From: Lineus longissimus
Lineage: Eukaryota > Nemertea > Pilidiophora > Heteronemertea > Lineidae
Assembly: GCF_910592395.1 (NCBI RefSeq)
Contig: NC_088322.1
Coordinates: forward strand, 11,279,431 to 11,343,430
Direction: 5' to 3'
DNA: 64,000 bases
The translations under genes were made by a program, and so were the position numbers. This document shows, one piece after another, positions 10,555 to 21,100 of the stretch (position 1 is the stretch's first letter; every line of letters starts with the position of its first letter). Under the pieces are notes generated by a model. The model did no database searches and was not told the origin of the DNA. It saw only the letters and a program-made list of their open reading frames with translations.

Positions 10555-11604
10555 ATGGTGCAGACGCGGCAGACGGACGCCACATGGGAGCGGGATTCAA
10601 CGTCGACGGAGAAACTGGACGGCGAGTACGAGTACTATTCCCTAAAGTCATTGCGAGATTTAGGCATCTGGGAGGCACATGTAGCGTTCGCTATTCCAGC
10701 GTACGTGGCTCCTATCTTAATTGTAATCGGTACTGTTTTCAATATAACAACAATCGTCGTGGTCGCAAGGGGACGGCTTGGAAATATTTCGACGCGAATC
10801 CTGCTGATAGTTCTTTCTCTGAGCGATTTGACGGTTCTTTACGTTGGATGTGTTGAATTCGCACTTATTTGGGGTTATGATATCGAAGTAAGGGAGATGA
10901 CAGATTTCTCATGTAAAGTCAGCATTTTCTTCATCGAGTTCACACCGATGTTTTCCTCGTGGTGTGTTCTCCTTGTCACCATGGAGCGTTTTATATGCGT
11001 CATGTTCCCTTTAAAAGCACGATTACTTTGTACCAAGACAGTGACATATTGCACGATATCGGGGATTTTTATTATACTCCTTGTGCTCAATACGCACATC
11101 CTCATTTTTTTCGGACTTTCGCTTGATGTCTTCTCGTGCAATGCCGACACGGTTGGATCTCCATATGACGCATTTTATAGCAACGAATGGAGCATCATAC
11201 GAATCGCTGTGTACTCCGCTATACCCTTCACTGGAATAACGATCTTCAATGTATTTATTATTCTGATGCTCCTGAAGAGACATATGATACATGATCAACC
11301 CAAACAAGATTCAAACCTCAGGAGCATAACAAATATGTTGGTGGTTGTCAGTATCGTCTTTGTCATTCTTACATTGCCAAACCAACTTTTTTATCGATTG
11401 GCAGAAATATATTTCCCAAGTTTACCGATAGGTGAAGTAACGGCACAATGGGAGGCTGTGTATTACTTGCTTAGGTTTTCAAGCAGGGCCATGACATACT
11501 TTAACCACGCAATCAACTTCATTCTTTACTGTTTCAGTGGATCGCAATTTCGAGCAGCCTTCATAAGACAAATGAAGGATCTCTGGAAATCTCTCTGCGG
11601 CTGA
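10555..11604 (+). CDS. Class A (rhodopsin-like) GPCR, array copy 3
   Basis: Single-exon, 349 residues, starting at ATG 10555 (MVQTRQ instead of MMQTRQ). It has the same seven-helix landmarks as copy 2: Asn63, Asp91, Cys120, ERF at 144-146, LPNQ in TM6 and NFILY in TM7. Private changes are Asp22 for Val, the DFSCK and FFIEF changes around TM3, and SCNADTV in loop 2. Several differences among copies fall in extracellular loops 1 and 2, which could alter ligand preference; that is inference. The following spacer is the long type although the coding sequence is closest to copy 2. Confidence 0.93.
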   Translation: MVQTRQTDATWERDSTSTEKLDGEYEYYSLKSLRDLGIWEAHVAFAIPAYVAPILIVIGTVFNITTIVVVARGRLGNISTRILLIVLSLSDLTVLYVGCVEFALIWGYDIEVREMTDFSCKVSIFFIEFTPMFSSWCVLLVTMERFICVMFPLKARLLCTKTVTYCTISGIFIILLVLNTHILIFFGLSLDVFSCNADTVGSPYDAFYSNEWSIIRIAVYSAIPFTGITIFNVFIILMLLKRHMIHDQPKQDSNLRSITNMLVVVSIVFVILTLPNQLFYRLAEIYFPSLPIGEVTAQWEAVYYLLRFSSRAMTYFNHAINFILYCFSGSQFRAAFIRQMKDLWKSLCG

Positions 11605-12440
11605 GTCTGACGGTCTCGTCACTGGTGTGAACCAGGTCCACATTCCCCCGCCTGTGAAATACACAAAATGTACTTGTAAAGTTCTTCAGACGTGGGTCGT
11701 TTTCAGGGAATGAAAGCATATCCTGTACTATTTAGGTATCTACCTCCAATGTGCAAGTTTTTGTATTTCATGCCAACCTCTCTGTTGGTCTCGGCATCAA
11801 TCGTAACAAGTCTGCTGCACGGGCTGGTAAGACCTTAACAGGCAAATGGCCATATTCAAACTAGACATGTACATGTACGTGAAAACGTGTCAGATATCCG
11901 ACCAACAAAAAACTAGCTCACCAGGAATTCGGTGCATTGAAGAAAAAAAACTCTTGCGAAATAGCGTTTTTCCTAAGGTCGCAAGGAAATCGATGGAGCG
12001 AACAATCTTAATATCCAAGGACTCGACGTTAATTTGACTGACTACATGAACAGCGATTTACGTTAAAAACTTTTGTTACCGAAGCAATGTACAACACTGT
12101 GCACGTAGTCAATGAACAGCTCTTCTCACAATATCGAGACGATGTGATGATACTGACAGAGCTATGGCATCAACCTCCTCCTGTTCAGGGCATCACGTCG
12201 TCCATCCAAATTAACTTTGTACGGCCTCATCTACTGTGCCTGCAAGATGGTATTTGCTAGTGTTCCCTTGCACCAGCAGAACCCTTTGGTCAAGAAAATG
12301 CCATTTTGGACAAGAATTTACCAAGGTTTTGGAGGGTTTTCCGAGATAAACCGGGTTTTTGCCGAGAATTTCAATACCCATGATTTTGCCAAAATCACTG
12401 AAGTATTAAATCTGAAAAGGGCTTCCACATTGTTTTCAAC

Positions 12441-12674
12441 TTAAAGCCCAATAGTTGTTTGAACGAGGACCAGGGCCAAGAAGAAAGTTAAGTCACCCTT
12501 TGCAAATTTGCGCCGTTTCTTTGAAATATCATGACGCCCGGTGTACTGAATGACCCGTTCTCTTATTTGGATGTTGGTGGTGTGGGATGTATAGTGGATG
12601 TTGAATAGTCTCCTGTAGCAGTTCAGCTCAAATGCGTCGATCAAGGTCCAGGATTCTGCCCCATATAAAAACAC
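12441..12674 (-). mobile_element. LINE reverse-transcriptase C-terminal fragment
   Basis: Encodes the same 77 residues as the fragment at 6720-6953, with no differences visible in the translation. Identity at this level shows that the two long spacers were copied from each other recently, not that the relic is under selection. Confidence 0.8.
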
Positions 12675-13091
12675 CGAGATGACCTCTGAAAGTGGAGTTT
12701 GACGTCATTGAGATGATTCTGTCGCTCCAAATTCTCTACAGTCTGGCTAGGATAGGATAAAACTCCAGTTACTTGGTGGCGTCACTTCTGGATCTATTCT
12801 CCCGACTCACCTTCGTCTCTCCATTTGTTTCTTTTATTAACAAGCAGGTGCCAGTGGTAATAACGAGGTTTCACACGCAAACCGCAAGGAGTGGGAAAGG
12901 TGTACAAGTCCTATTACTTCTCGTGTCATGACACATATTCCCAAATCATCCGAGAGTATGCGACCAAGTTGTTGTTATTGTATCTTATTAATTTATATCG
13001 GTCATTCACTGCTCATTAGGCCTCATTTACTTAGTCTTTTAATCTCTTAAAGGCGTTAAAAATGCTGAATTAGTAATTGAATTTAAAAATG

Positions 13092-13320
13092 TCCAATTGT
13101 GGAAATACATACTGAATATAAATTTCAACATTGCCATGTAGACTGATATACAAATACTATGAATGCCAAGTTTAAACAAATTTCAACATTGCCGTTGTGT
13201 AGACTGATATACAAATACTATGAATACCAAGTTTAAACAAATTTCAACATTGCCGTTGTGTAGACTAATATACATGTACAAATACTATGAATACCAAGTT
13301 TAAACAAATTTGTACTCATA
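13092..13320. repeat. Threefold tandem repeat inside a MITE
   Basis: A segment of about 60 bases (TTTCAACATTGCC, TGTAGACT, ATACAAATACTATGAAT, CCAAGTTTAAACAAA) is present three times in a row with small changes. One unit carries an extra ATACATGTA. The other array spacers have a single unit here. The same doubling is seen in the unrelated copy at 38635-38822. Confidence 0.8.
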
Positions 13321-14277
13321 ACTGCACTACACGACATTGTGTATCAGTCGATTTCTATTCAACTGGACCACAAGTAAATATGAACCTTTAATGGGGAAGC
13401 CATGAGAATTTGTGAGGTTCAGGAAAAGTAAGAGCATTGTGAGAAAACGCGTATAATCTCGGAGTTTCCTTGGAAAGAAATCAGGAAACACCTGAAAAGC
13501 CATTTTTAAGTCGGAAAAAGCTTCCTACTAGTGTGTTATGCGATGCAGCTACAGCCTGCAGCCTCGGGCTATGAACCTTCAGTAGCAAACCCGTGGAATC
13601 GAGTTATACTGATATTCTACACTGCTGCACGAAATTGTTGATTCACTTAAGTTGCTGTCGGCTATTTACCATGGTGAGGGATTGCTTAACGCTGATGACT
13701 CTGACTCCAACTTTTGGTCGTCTCGTGTCATGTTTGAATTTGCTGATCAGAGAACGAATTGTTTCGAAACACGGCGGAGGTTAAAGTGTATGTTTTGTTG
13801 CCTGATTTAAGTCAAGATGACCTCATGTGTCCTAGGGAAGTAATAGATGGACAAATTATATCAACTCAATAGTTTTAACTATTGTTTTGTCGGGTGGTGA
13901 ATAATTTAATCTTAACTGTTGCTACTTTCAAAATTTTTGGTTGATTCCTGACTATCTAAAGAAACGATTTTCCTAAAAGAAAGAAAGGGTCAGAAAGGGT
14001 CAATCACAGAAGGGTGCATAGCAGATTTGCCAGCTTGATTTGCATGAAATTACGCGAAGGACATCTGCCCATTTTAACATAGCAATTTGTTTTCTGTGCA
14101 TTTCTTTCCAAAATAAAACCAGCAAATCGGTTTCTACGCATTCGTTATTCAGGTTAAAACCACCAATTAGATATAAAAGTATCTGGCCGCAAGCCTCCCT
14201 TACCAACTAGGCTAATTGGATTTTCCACAAAAGATCGGCGTTAAATTCTTACCATATAGTGTGATAGAGTGTCCGCC

Positions 14278-15327
14278 ATGATGCAGACGCGGCAAACGGA
14301 CGCCACATGGGAGCGGGATTCAACGTCGACGGAGAAACTGGTCGGCGAGTACGAGTACTATTCCCTAAAGTCATTGCGAGATTTAGGCATCTGGGAGGCA
14401 CTTGTAGCGTTCGCTATTCCAGCGTACGTGGCTCCTATCTTAATTGTAATCGGTACTGTTTTCAATATAACAACAATCGTCGTGGTCGCAAGGGGACGGC
14501 TTGGAAATATTTCGACGCGAATCCTGCTGATAGTTCTTTCTCTGAGCGATTTGACGGTTCTTTACGTTGGATGTCTTGAATTCGCACTCATTTGGGGTTA
14601 TGATATCGCAGTGAGAAATATGACGGATTTCTTATGTAAAGTCAGCGTTTTCTTCGTCGAGTTCACACCGATGTTTTCCTCGTGGTGTGTTCTTCTTGTC
14701 ACCATGGAGCGTTTTATATGCGTCATGTTCCCTTTAAAAGCACGATTACTTTGTACCAAGACAGTGACATATTGCACGATATCGGGGATTTTTATTATAC
14801 TTCTTGTGCTCAATACGCACATCCTCATTTTTATCGGACTTTCGCCCGATGTCTTCTCGTGCGATGCCGGCACGGTTGGATCTCCATATGAGGCATTTTA
14901 TAGCAAAGAATGGAGCATCATACGAATTGCTGTGTACTCCGCTATACCCTTCACTGGAATAACTATCTTCAATGTATTTATTATTCTGACACTCCTGAAG
15001 AGACAGACTATACATGATCAACCCAAACAAGATTCAAACCTCAGGAGCATAACAAATATGTTGTTAGTTGTCAGTATCGTCTTTGTCATTCTTACATTGC
15101 CAAACCAACTTTTTTCCCGATTGGCAGAAATATATTTCCCGAGTTTACCGATAGGTGAAGTAACGGCACAATGGGAGGCTGTGTATTACTTGCTTAGGTT
15201 TTCAAGTAGGGCCATGACATACTTTAACCACACAATCAACTTCATTCTTTACTGTATCAGTGGATCGCAATTTCGAGCAGCCTTCATAAGACAAATGAAG
15301 GATCTCTGGAAATCTCTCTGTGGCTGA
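14278..15327 (+). CDS. Class A (rhodopsin-like) GPCR, array copy 4
   Basis: Single-exon, 349 residues from ATG 14278. Helix landmarks: TM1 Asn63; TM2 Asp91; TM3 Cys120 followed by ERF 144-146; loop 2 Cys195; TM6 LPNQ; TM7 NFILY 321-325. Loop 1 carries NMT, a possible N-glycosylation site, at 114-116. It is the intact near-twin of the broken copy 1, sharing FSRLAEI, EAFYSKEWS and KRQTIHD. Yet its downstream spacer is the short type while that of copy 1 is long. A peptide-type receptor role at the cell surface is likely from family resemblance. No ligand can be named. Confidence 0.93.
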   Translation: MMQTRQTDATWERDSTSTEKLVGEYEYYSLKSLRDLGIWEALVAFAIPAYVAPILIVIGTVFNITTIVVVARGRLGNISTRILLIVLSLSDLTVLYVGCLEFALIWGYDIAVRNMTDFLCKVSVFFVEFTPMFSSWCVLLVTMERFICVMFPLKARLLCTKTVTYCTISGIFIILLVLNTHILIFIGLSPDVFSCDAGTVGSPYEAFYSKEWSIIRIAVYSAIPFTGITIFNVFIILTLLKRQTIHDQPKQDSNLRSITNMLLVVSIVFVILTLPNQLFSRLAEIYFPSLPIGEVTAQWEAVYYLLRFSSRAMTYFNHTINFILYCISGSQFRAAFIRQMKDLWKSLCG

Positions 15328-16473
15328 GTCTTGACGGTCTCGTCACTGGTGTGAACGAGGTCCACATTCCCCCGCCTGTGAAATACACAAATGTACTTGT
15401 AAAGTCCTTCAGACGTTGGTCGTTGGTCGAATATAAATTTCAACATTGCCATCTAGACTGATATACAAATACTATGAATGCCAAGTTTAAACAAATTTGT
15501 ACTCATAACTGCACTATACGACATTGTGTATCAGTCGATTTCTATTCAACTGGACCACAAGTAATTATGAACGGCGTACCCCTTTAATGTGGAAGCAATG
15601 AGAATTTCTGAGATTCAGGAAAAATAAGAGCATTGTGAGAAAACGCGTATAATCTCGTAGTTTTCTCGGAAAGAAATCAGGAATCACACGAAAAACTATT
15701 TTTAAGTCGGAAAAAGCTTCCTACTAGTGTGTTATGCGATGCAGCTACCGACTGCAGCCTCGGGCTATGAACCTTCAGCAGCAAACCCGTGGAATCGAGT
15801 TATACTGATATTCTACACTGCTGCACGAAATTGTTGATTCACTTAAGTTGCTGTCGGCTATTTACCATGGTGAGGGATTGCTTAACGTTTATGACTCTGA
15901 CTCCAACTTTTGGTCGTCTCGTGTCATGTTTGAATTTGCTGATCAGAGAACGAACTGTTTCGAAACACGGCGGAGGTTAAAGTGTATGCTTTGTTGCCTG
16001 ATTTAAGTCAAGATGACCTCATGTGTCCTAGGGAAGTAATAGGTGGACAAATTATATCAACTCAATAGTTTTAACTATTGTTTTGTCGGGTGGTGAATAA
16101 ATTAATCTTAACTGTTGCTACTTTCAAAATATTTGGTTGATTCCTGACTATCTAAAGAAACGATTTTTCCTAAAAGAAGGAAATGATCTGAAAGGGTCAG
16201 TCACAGAAGGGTGCAAACCAATTTGTCAGCTTGATTTGCATGAAATTACGCGAAGGACATCTGCCCATATTAACATAGCAATTTGTTTTCTGTGCATTTC
16301 TTTCCAAAATAAAACCAGCAAATCGTTTTCTACGCATTCGTTATTCAAGTTAAAACCACCAATTAGATATTAAAGTATCTGGCCACAAGCCTCCCTTACC
16401 AACTAGGCTAATTGGATTTTCCACAAAAGATCGGCGTTAAATTCTTACCATATAGTGTGATAGAGTGTCCGCC
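15328..16473. other. GPCR array short spacer (copy 4 to copy 5)
   Basis: Short-type spacer sharing the same internal deletion junction as 9411-10554, with the truncated MITE (about 15430-15588) and the conserved upstream block. No gene and no LINE fragment. Confidence 0.8.
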
Positions 16474-17523
16474 ATGATGCAGAGGCGGCAAACGGACGCC
16501 ACATGGGAGCGGGATTCAACGTCGACGGAGAAACTGGTCGGCGAGAACGAGTACTATTCCCTAAAGTCATTGCGAGATTTAGGCATCTGGGAGGCACTTG
16601 TAGCGTTCGCTATTCCAGCGTACGTGGCTCCTAGCTTAATTGTAATCGGTACTGTTTTCAATATAACAACAATCGTCGTGGTCGCAAGGGGGAGGCTTGG
16701 AAATATTTCGACGCGAATCCTGCTGATAGTTCTTTCTCTGAGCGATTTGACGGTTCTTTACGTTGGATGTCTTCAATTCGCACTCTCTATTGGTTATGAT
16801 ATCGAAGTGAGAAAGATGACGGATTTCTTATGTAAAGTCAGCATTTTCTTCGTCGAGTTCACACCGATGTTTTCCTCGTGGTGTGTTCTCCTTGTCACCA
16901 TGGAGCGTTTTATATGCGTCATGTTCCCTTTAAAAGCACGATTCCTTTGTACCAAGACAGTGACATATTGCACGATATCGGGGATTTTTATTATACTCCT
17001 TGTGCTCAATACCCACATCCTCATTTTTAGCGGACTTTCGCCCGATGTCTTCTCGTGCGATGCCGGCACGGTTGGATCTCCATATCACGCATTTTATAAC
17101 AACGAATGGAGCATCATACGAATCGCTGTGTACTCCGCTATACCCTTCACTGGAATAACTATCTTCAATGTATTTATTATTCTGACGCTCCTGAAGAGAC
17201 AGACTATACATGATCAACCCAAACAAGATTCAAACATCAGGAGCATAACAAATATGTTGGTAGTTGTCAGTATCGTCTTTGTCATTCTTACATTGCCAAA
17301 CCAACTTTTTTATCGATTGGCAGAAATATATTTCCCGAGTTTACCGATAGGTGAAGTAACGGCGCAATGGGAGGCTATGTATTACTTGCTTAGGTATTCA
17401 AGCAGGGCCATGACATACTTTAACCACACCATCAACTTCATTCTTTACTGTATCAGTGGATCGCAATTTCGAGCAGCCTTTATAAGACAAATGAAGGATC
17501 TCAGGAAATTTATCTGTGGCTAG
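16474..17523 (+). CDS. Class A (rhodopsin-like) GPCR, array copy 5 (last copy)
   Basis: Single-exon, 349 residues from ATG 16474, ending in TAG rather than the TGA of the other copies (tail KFICG). Landmarks are as in the other copies. It is a mosaic: LVAFA and KRQTIHD as in copies 1 and 4, HAFYNNEWS as in copy 2, YRLAEI as in copies 2 and 3, plus private LQFALS, SGLSPDVF and YSSRAM. Array homology stops at the stop codon, so this is the array edge. Private changes fit a terminal copy that takes less part in homogenisation. Confidence 0.93.
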   Translation: MMQRRQTDATWERDSTSTEKLVGENEYYSLKSLRDLGIWEALVAFAIPAYVAPSLIVIGTVFNITTIVVVARGRLGNISTRILLIVLSLSDLTVLYVGCLQFALSIGYDIEVRKMTDFLCKVSIFFVEFTPMFSSWCVLLVTMERFICVMFPLKARFLCTKTVTYCTISGIFIILLVLNTHILIFSGLSPDVFSCDAGTVGSPYHAFYNNEWSIIRIAVYSAIPFTGITIFNVFIILTLLKRQTIHDQPKQDSNIRSITNMLVVVSIVFVILTLPNQLFYRLAEIYFPSLPIGEVTAQWEAMYYLLRYSSRAMTYFNHTINFILYCISGSQFRAAFIRQMKDLRKFICG

Positions 17524-18137
17524 TCAGAAAGTTAAAAGTTAAAGTTAAAGGTTTGGGATTATTGTGTGATATCAACTACAAGTACGATATAGGTTATCAT
17601 CCGACTTTACACTTCAACCCCGGTCTGTCTTGAAACCTTTCAGTAGACCTCCTTTGAGCTGCTCATCCAGCGCTACAATATGTGCATTTCTGACATTTTC
17701 TAAAATTTCTATACCCGGGTCTTAAATGATTTTCCTTTTTTAGACATTTACATGACGTTTTATCAACTTTCTCATAAAGGCAAAACCGTTCAGACTCGAT
17801 TATTGAATGATAATTTCAGATTATGCGATATCGTGTTTTTAAATCTGAACTACCCAGTTCGATTAGAGTTCATATGATGACCAATACCATTTTTCTCGAA
17901 AATCGGATGTAAATTCACTAGTCACTTTTTTCCCATTGATCAATACTCGGTATGGGACAAGCGCCTAAAAAAACCTTGGCAAGACTGGTCACATATGTTT
18001 CAAGCCGGGCGCCAATGACAGGCAACATGTGTTGGAATCAGATCCGTCGAGGTCAGAGAAAGGACTTGTCCTTTTCTGATTGATGGGTCATTTGGGAGGG
18101 TAACATTCGTGAAAGACACAGACAACAAGCGGGAGGG
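17524..18137. other. Intergenic, between GPCR array and lectin gene
   Basis: About 600 bases with no open frame of note and no array homology. It begins with a short GTTAAA-type simple repeat. It presumably holds the promoter of the gene starting at 18138, but no specific element is recognised. Confidence 0.6.
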
Positions 18138-21100
18138 ATGGCCGCTTTACTCTCGCTAAGGAGTTCCTGCAAAGAAACGGGAGGCACTGATAAACTGTAC
18201 TTGGAACCTGATCCAGAAGGCAGTTCGTTGGATCAAAAGAGGCCTCTCTTACGAAGGCGTAAGAGGTAAGAATGGATACACCTTTTACCAATAACTATGC
18301 CGTAGTTTTATTTTCAAATCGTACATAAGTGATCTGTGTTATGGACACAAATGGGGAGAAACCAAACTAAAAAATGAGATCTTTTTATTTTGATTCAGGC
18401 TAGATGTGTTTAACATGTTTTATATGAGGATTTGATATCTCGCCCACTTCCCCTACATTTTAGGGGTGTAAGTACAAAATATACAAAAGGTGCATTAGAG
18501 TTAATGGTATACAGGACCACGCCCGATTTTTCTAATAACAGTTATAATAACAATTATAATGTTGACACGTTCTAATTGCAGGGTGGCATACTGGCCAGCA
18601 GTCCTCGGTCTCTTGGTCATCCTCTTGACCGTAGGAATAATTTGTTACTTTCTCATTGGTAGGTGAACAATCAACAACACAAACTTTCATTTTCGTGTTT
18701 TTGCCGTTAAAGCTCAAGGGTTGACCATAGGCAATCACCACCATTTTGGCTAGAACTTGAATCCTAAAGCAATTAAAACTCATTCGAACGAAGTGAAGTT
18801 ATAAACCTCTTAGAAGTGAATGCCTATTTCAAGGCTAGGAGTCAGTTCGTTGTTTCAAGAGAAGAGACTCTCACTCTCGAAGTTGACATTCACTTCATTT
18901 TGAATGAGTTCTAATTGCTTTGAGATTTCAAGTCATTCTAGCCAAACTGGTGGTGCCAATGGTGACTGTCAACCCATATTTATCTGCTCAGAAATGTGTT
19001 TCGTCTTCTGCATGATTTGTGGATAGTTTAACACATTGCTATTGACAATGTATTTATTCCTTGAAATTCGGTGCAACATTATGCGAGATTCAAACGATTG
19101 TTTTGGTCAAAACCTAACAAATTAAATCTTAATCTAAAAAAGGCCTTGACGATTTGGTGAAAAAGGTTTGCGAGATATAAAAGTCGGCAACCATGGACTG
19201 GTAACCTTTTTGAAAAAGAGGCCAGGGTAAACTTTTTAAAAAAGATGCTTTGATTCTTACCATGTTCTACAATTCAACATATTTATTTTCACGTTGGCCC
19301 ATTTCAGGAAAACTTCACGGAGGTACGTACCTATTATATTGCCTGAAGTGATCAAATCCATAATTCACAGCAGAAAAGATGGTAATGTTCATCGATAAAA
19401 CTTGCAGATCCAGCGCCGAAGTTTCGCGGTGAAAATTAGCTTCTTTAACGTTACCCAGGATGATCCTGGTAACTTTGAGGTAATATTAGGGTATCCCCAT
19501 GTTGATGCTGTAAGGTAATGATACTTGCTACAGTTTTATGACACATTTGTGAGCACTGCATTACATCGTAGTTTTATAAAGTTTTGTAAATTGTATTTTT
19601 ATAAGTCATTATGTCCTGGCCGTATTACAGAAACTGAATTCGAATTTAAGATGGAAAAGGGACTCTGCGAACAACTCAAGGCGTTCTCTGTTAGCGAAAA
19701 GTCAAACCTCAAGGACTGCGTCAAGAAATGCGCGGAGGAACACAAGCGCATGTGCAACGCATTCGCTATGACAGGCGGCGCGCCCGAGCGGAGTTGTAAG
19801 CTGTACACAGCCACACTATGTCCTGAAGCATTGCTACAGAGCGAGCAGCATTCGGGCCAGAATTCAATGTTCTTCACTAAGAAACAACTCGATGGTAAGA
19901 AATGTTTAAATAGTTACACCGCCCACCCCCAAGGTCATCCATTGCCGGAATAAGTACCATTCATAGGATTTATTGTTGAATGCATCAAACTGCTTCATTT
20001 CCGATCGAGGATTGTAAACTTTAGCCACATGTTCTTCGAGTCACATTTTAAACATTTATCAGTGCGACACGTTTTTCTGAAATATTTCTTATTCAAAATT
20101 ACATAGGTCTACCAAGTTAGCTTTATTTGAGAACATATGGTAGCAGCCTTAACAATTTGCCCCATACTAATTAGCTACCGAAAATCCATCCTCGATAGTT
20201 ATTACACCTAGTATTTACGTAGGCACATGCAGTACTTGTGTTAATAAACAGCCGCCCTGTCAAAGTGTAAGTAATTCGTTAATATAAGGTGTTTTTTTCA
20301 ACAACACATGTGCTATCAGTCACATTTCTTTCTATTTGCGGCTGTTCACAGAATCATCGTAATTCCACCAGTTCCACTTCCTATCGTCATGACCTATGTG
20401 GCCTTGTCGGTCAAAAATACGACTTTGTCACATCCAAAATCGATGACAAAGGTTCTTGCAAGGTTATCGATTATGGTTCGTTCTTTCGTCTTATGTAATC
20501 TCAGCGGGCATTTATTGAAAATTTTGATAAGGTGTTCAGCAAACATGTTTGACCGTGATTATATATAGAGTTCACGTTTTTACATGTCACGTGTCACCGT
20601 ACACTTTTCATGCGTGACATAAAGAACGAACAGGTCATTTCCAAAGAGCAGGTTACATACGATTCACGATGTCACCTTTCAACCTCTCGTCGTAGTTTCA
20701 AGCCTAAATCAGTTCACTCGTGACAAGTGAAACATGACAAGTGGCAACGTGAATCCTATATAACTCTGGCTGACATGATAGGGAGGTTGAGAACAGCGAC
20801 TTATCGATGATTCTTACATGTATACGTGTACGGAAAAAACGGATAAGTCCGTATACGGAAAAAACGGATAAGTCCATGATCGCAACCTCCCTCTCATTCA
20901 TTAGGTTTTTCTTTGATGGATAAGCTGCTCGTTGATGTTGTTGTATAATCTGTGTAAAGTTCATACCAGTAGTTACATGTACTTCTTGAACGACAAATAA
21001 TCAGTTCATACCATCTCCTCTTCAGCTGTTCTTCCTACGGGGGAACCAAATCATCACTACAACATCACCGAAACACCTGGGTTATGTCTCTCGCAGCCAA

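Larger units (their letters stand above)
11605..14277. other. GPCR array long spacer (copy 3 to copy 4)
   Basis: Long-type spacer. It contains another empty foldback-element site (about 11965), the minus-strand LINE fragment at 12441-12674, and a TTAA MITE (about 13044-13390) in which an inner segment is repeated three times. The conserved upstream block before copy 4 follows. No gene is supported. Confidence 0.75.

Noticed and set aside
7714-15980. A 63-codon open frame (MESSYTDILHCC...) repeated before four receptor copies
   Set aside because: It is conserved only because the spacer is duplicated. In the first spacer (about 4160-4360) an indel breaks it, and the differences show no coding-type bias that I can see.
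4824-16467. GTG nine bases upstream as start of the receptors (MSAMMQ)
   Set aside because: GTG is not a normal eukaryotic start. The ATG in GTCCGCCATG context nine bases later is a better choice in every copy.
5157-17226. Repeated minus-strand open frames of 91 and 94-98 codons opposite each receptor
   Set aside because: They are antisense shadows of the receptor coding sequence and recur only because the genes are duplicated.
20289-20568. Possible additional exon of the lectin gene at about 20350-20490
   Set aside because: An acceptor-like TTCACAG exists, but phase 1 entry meets a TAA after three codons and no module signature is present.
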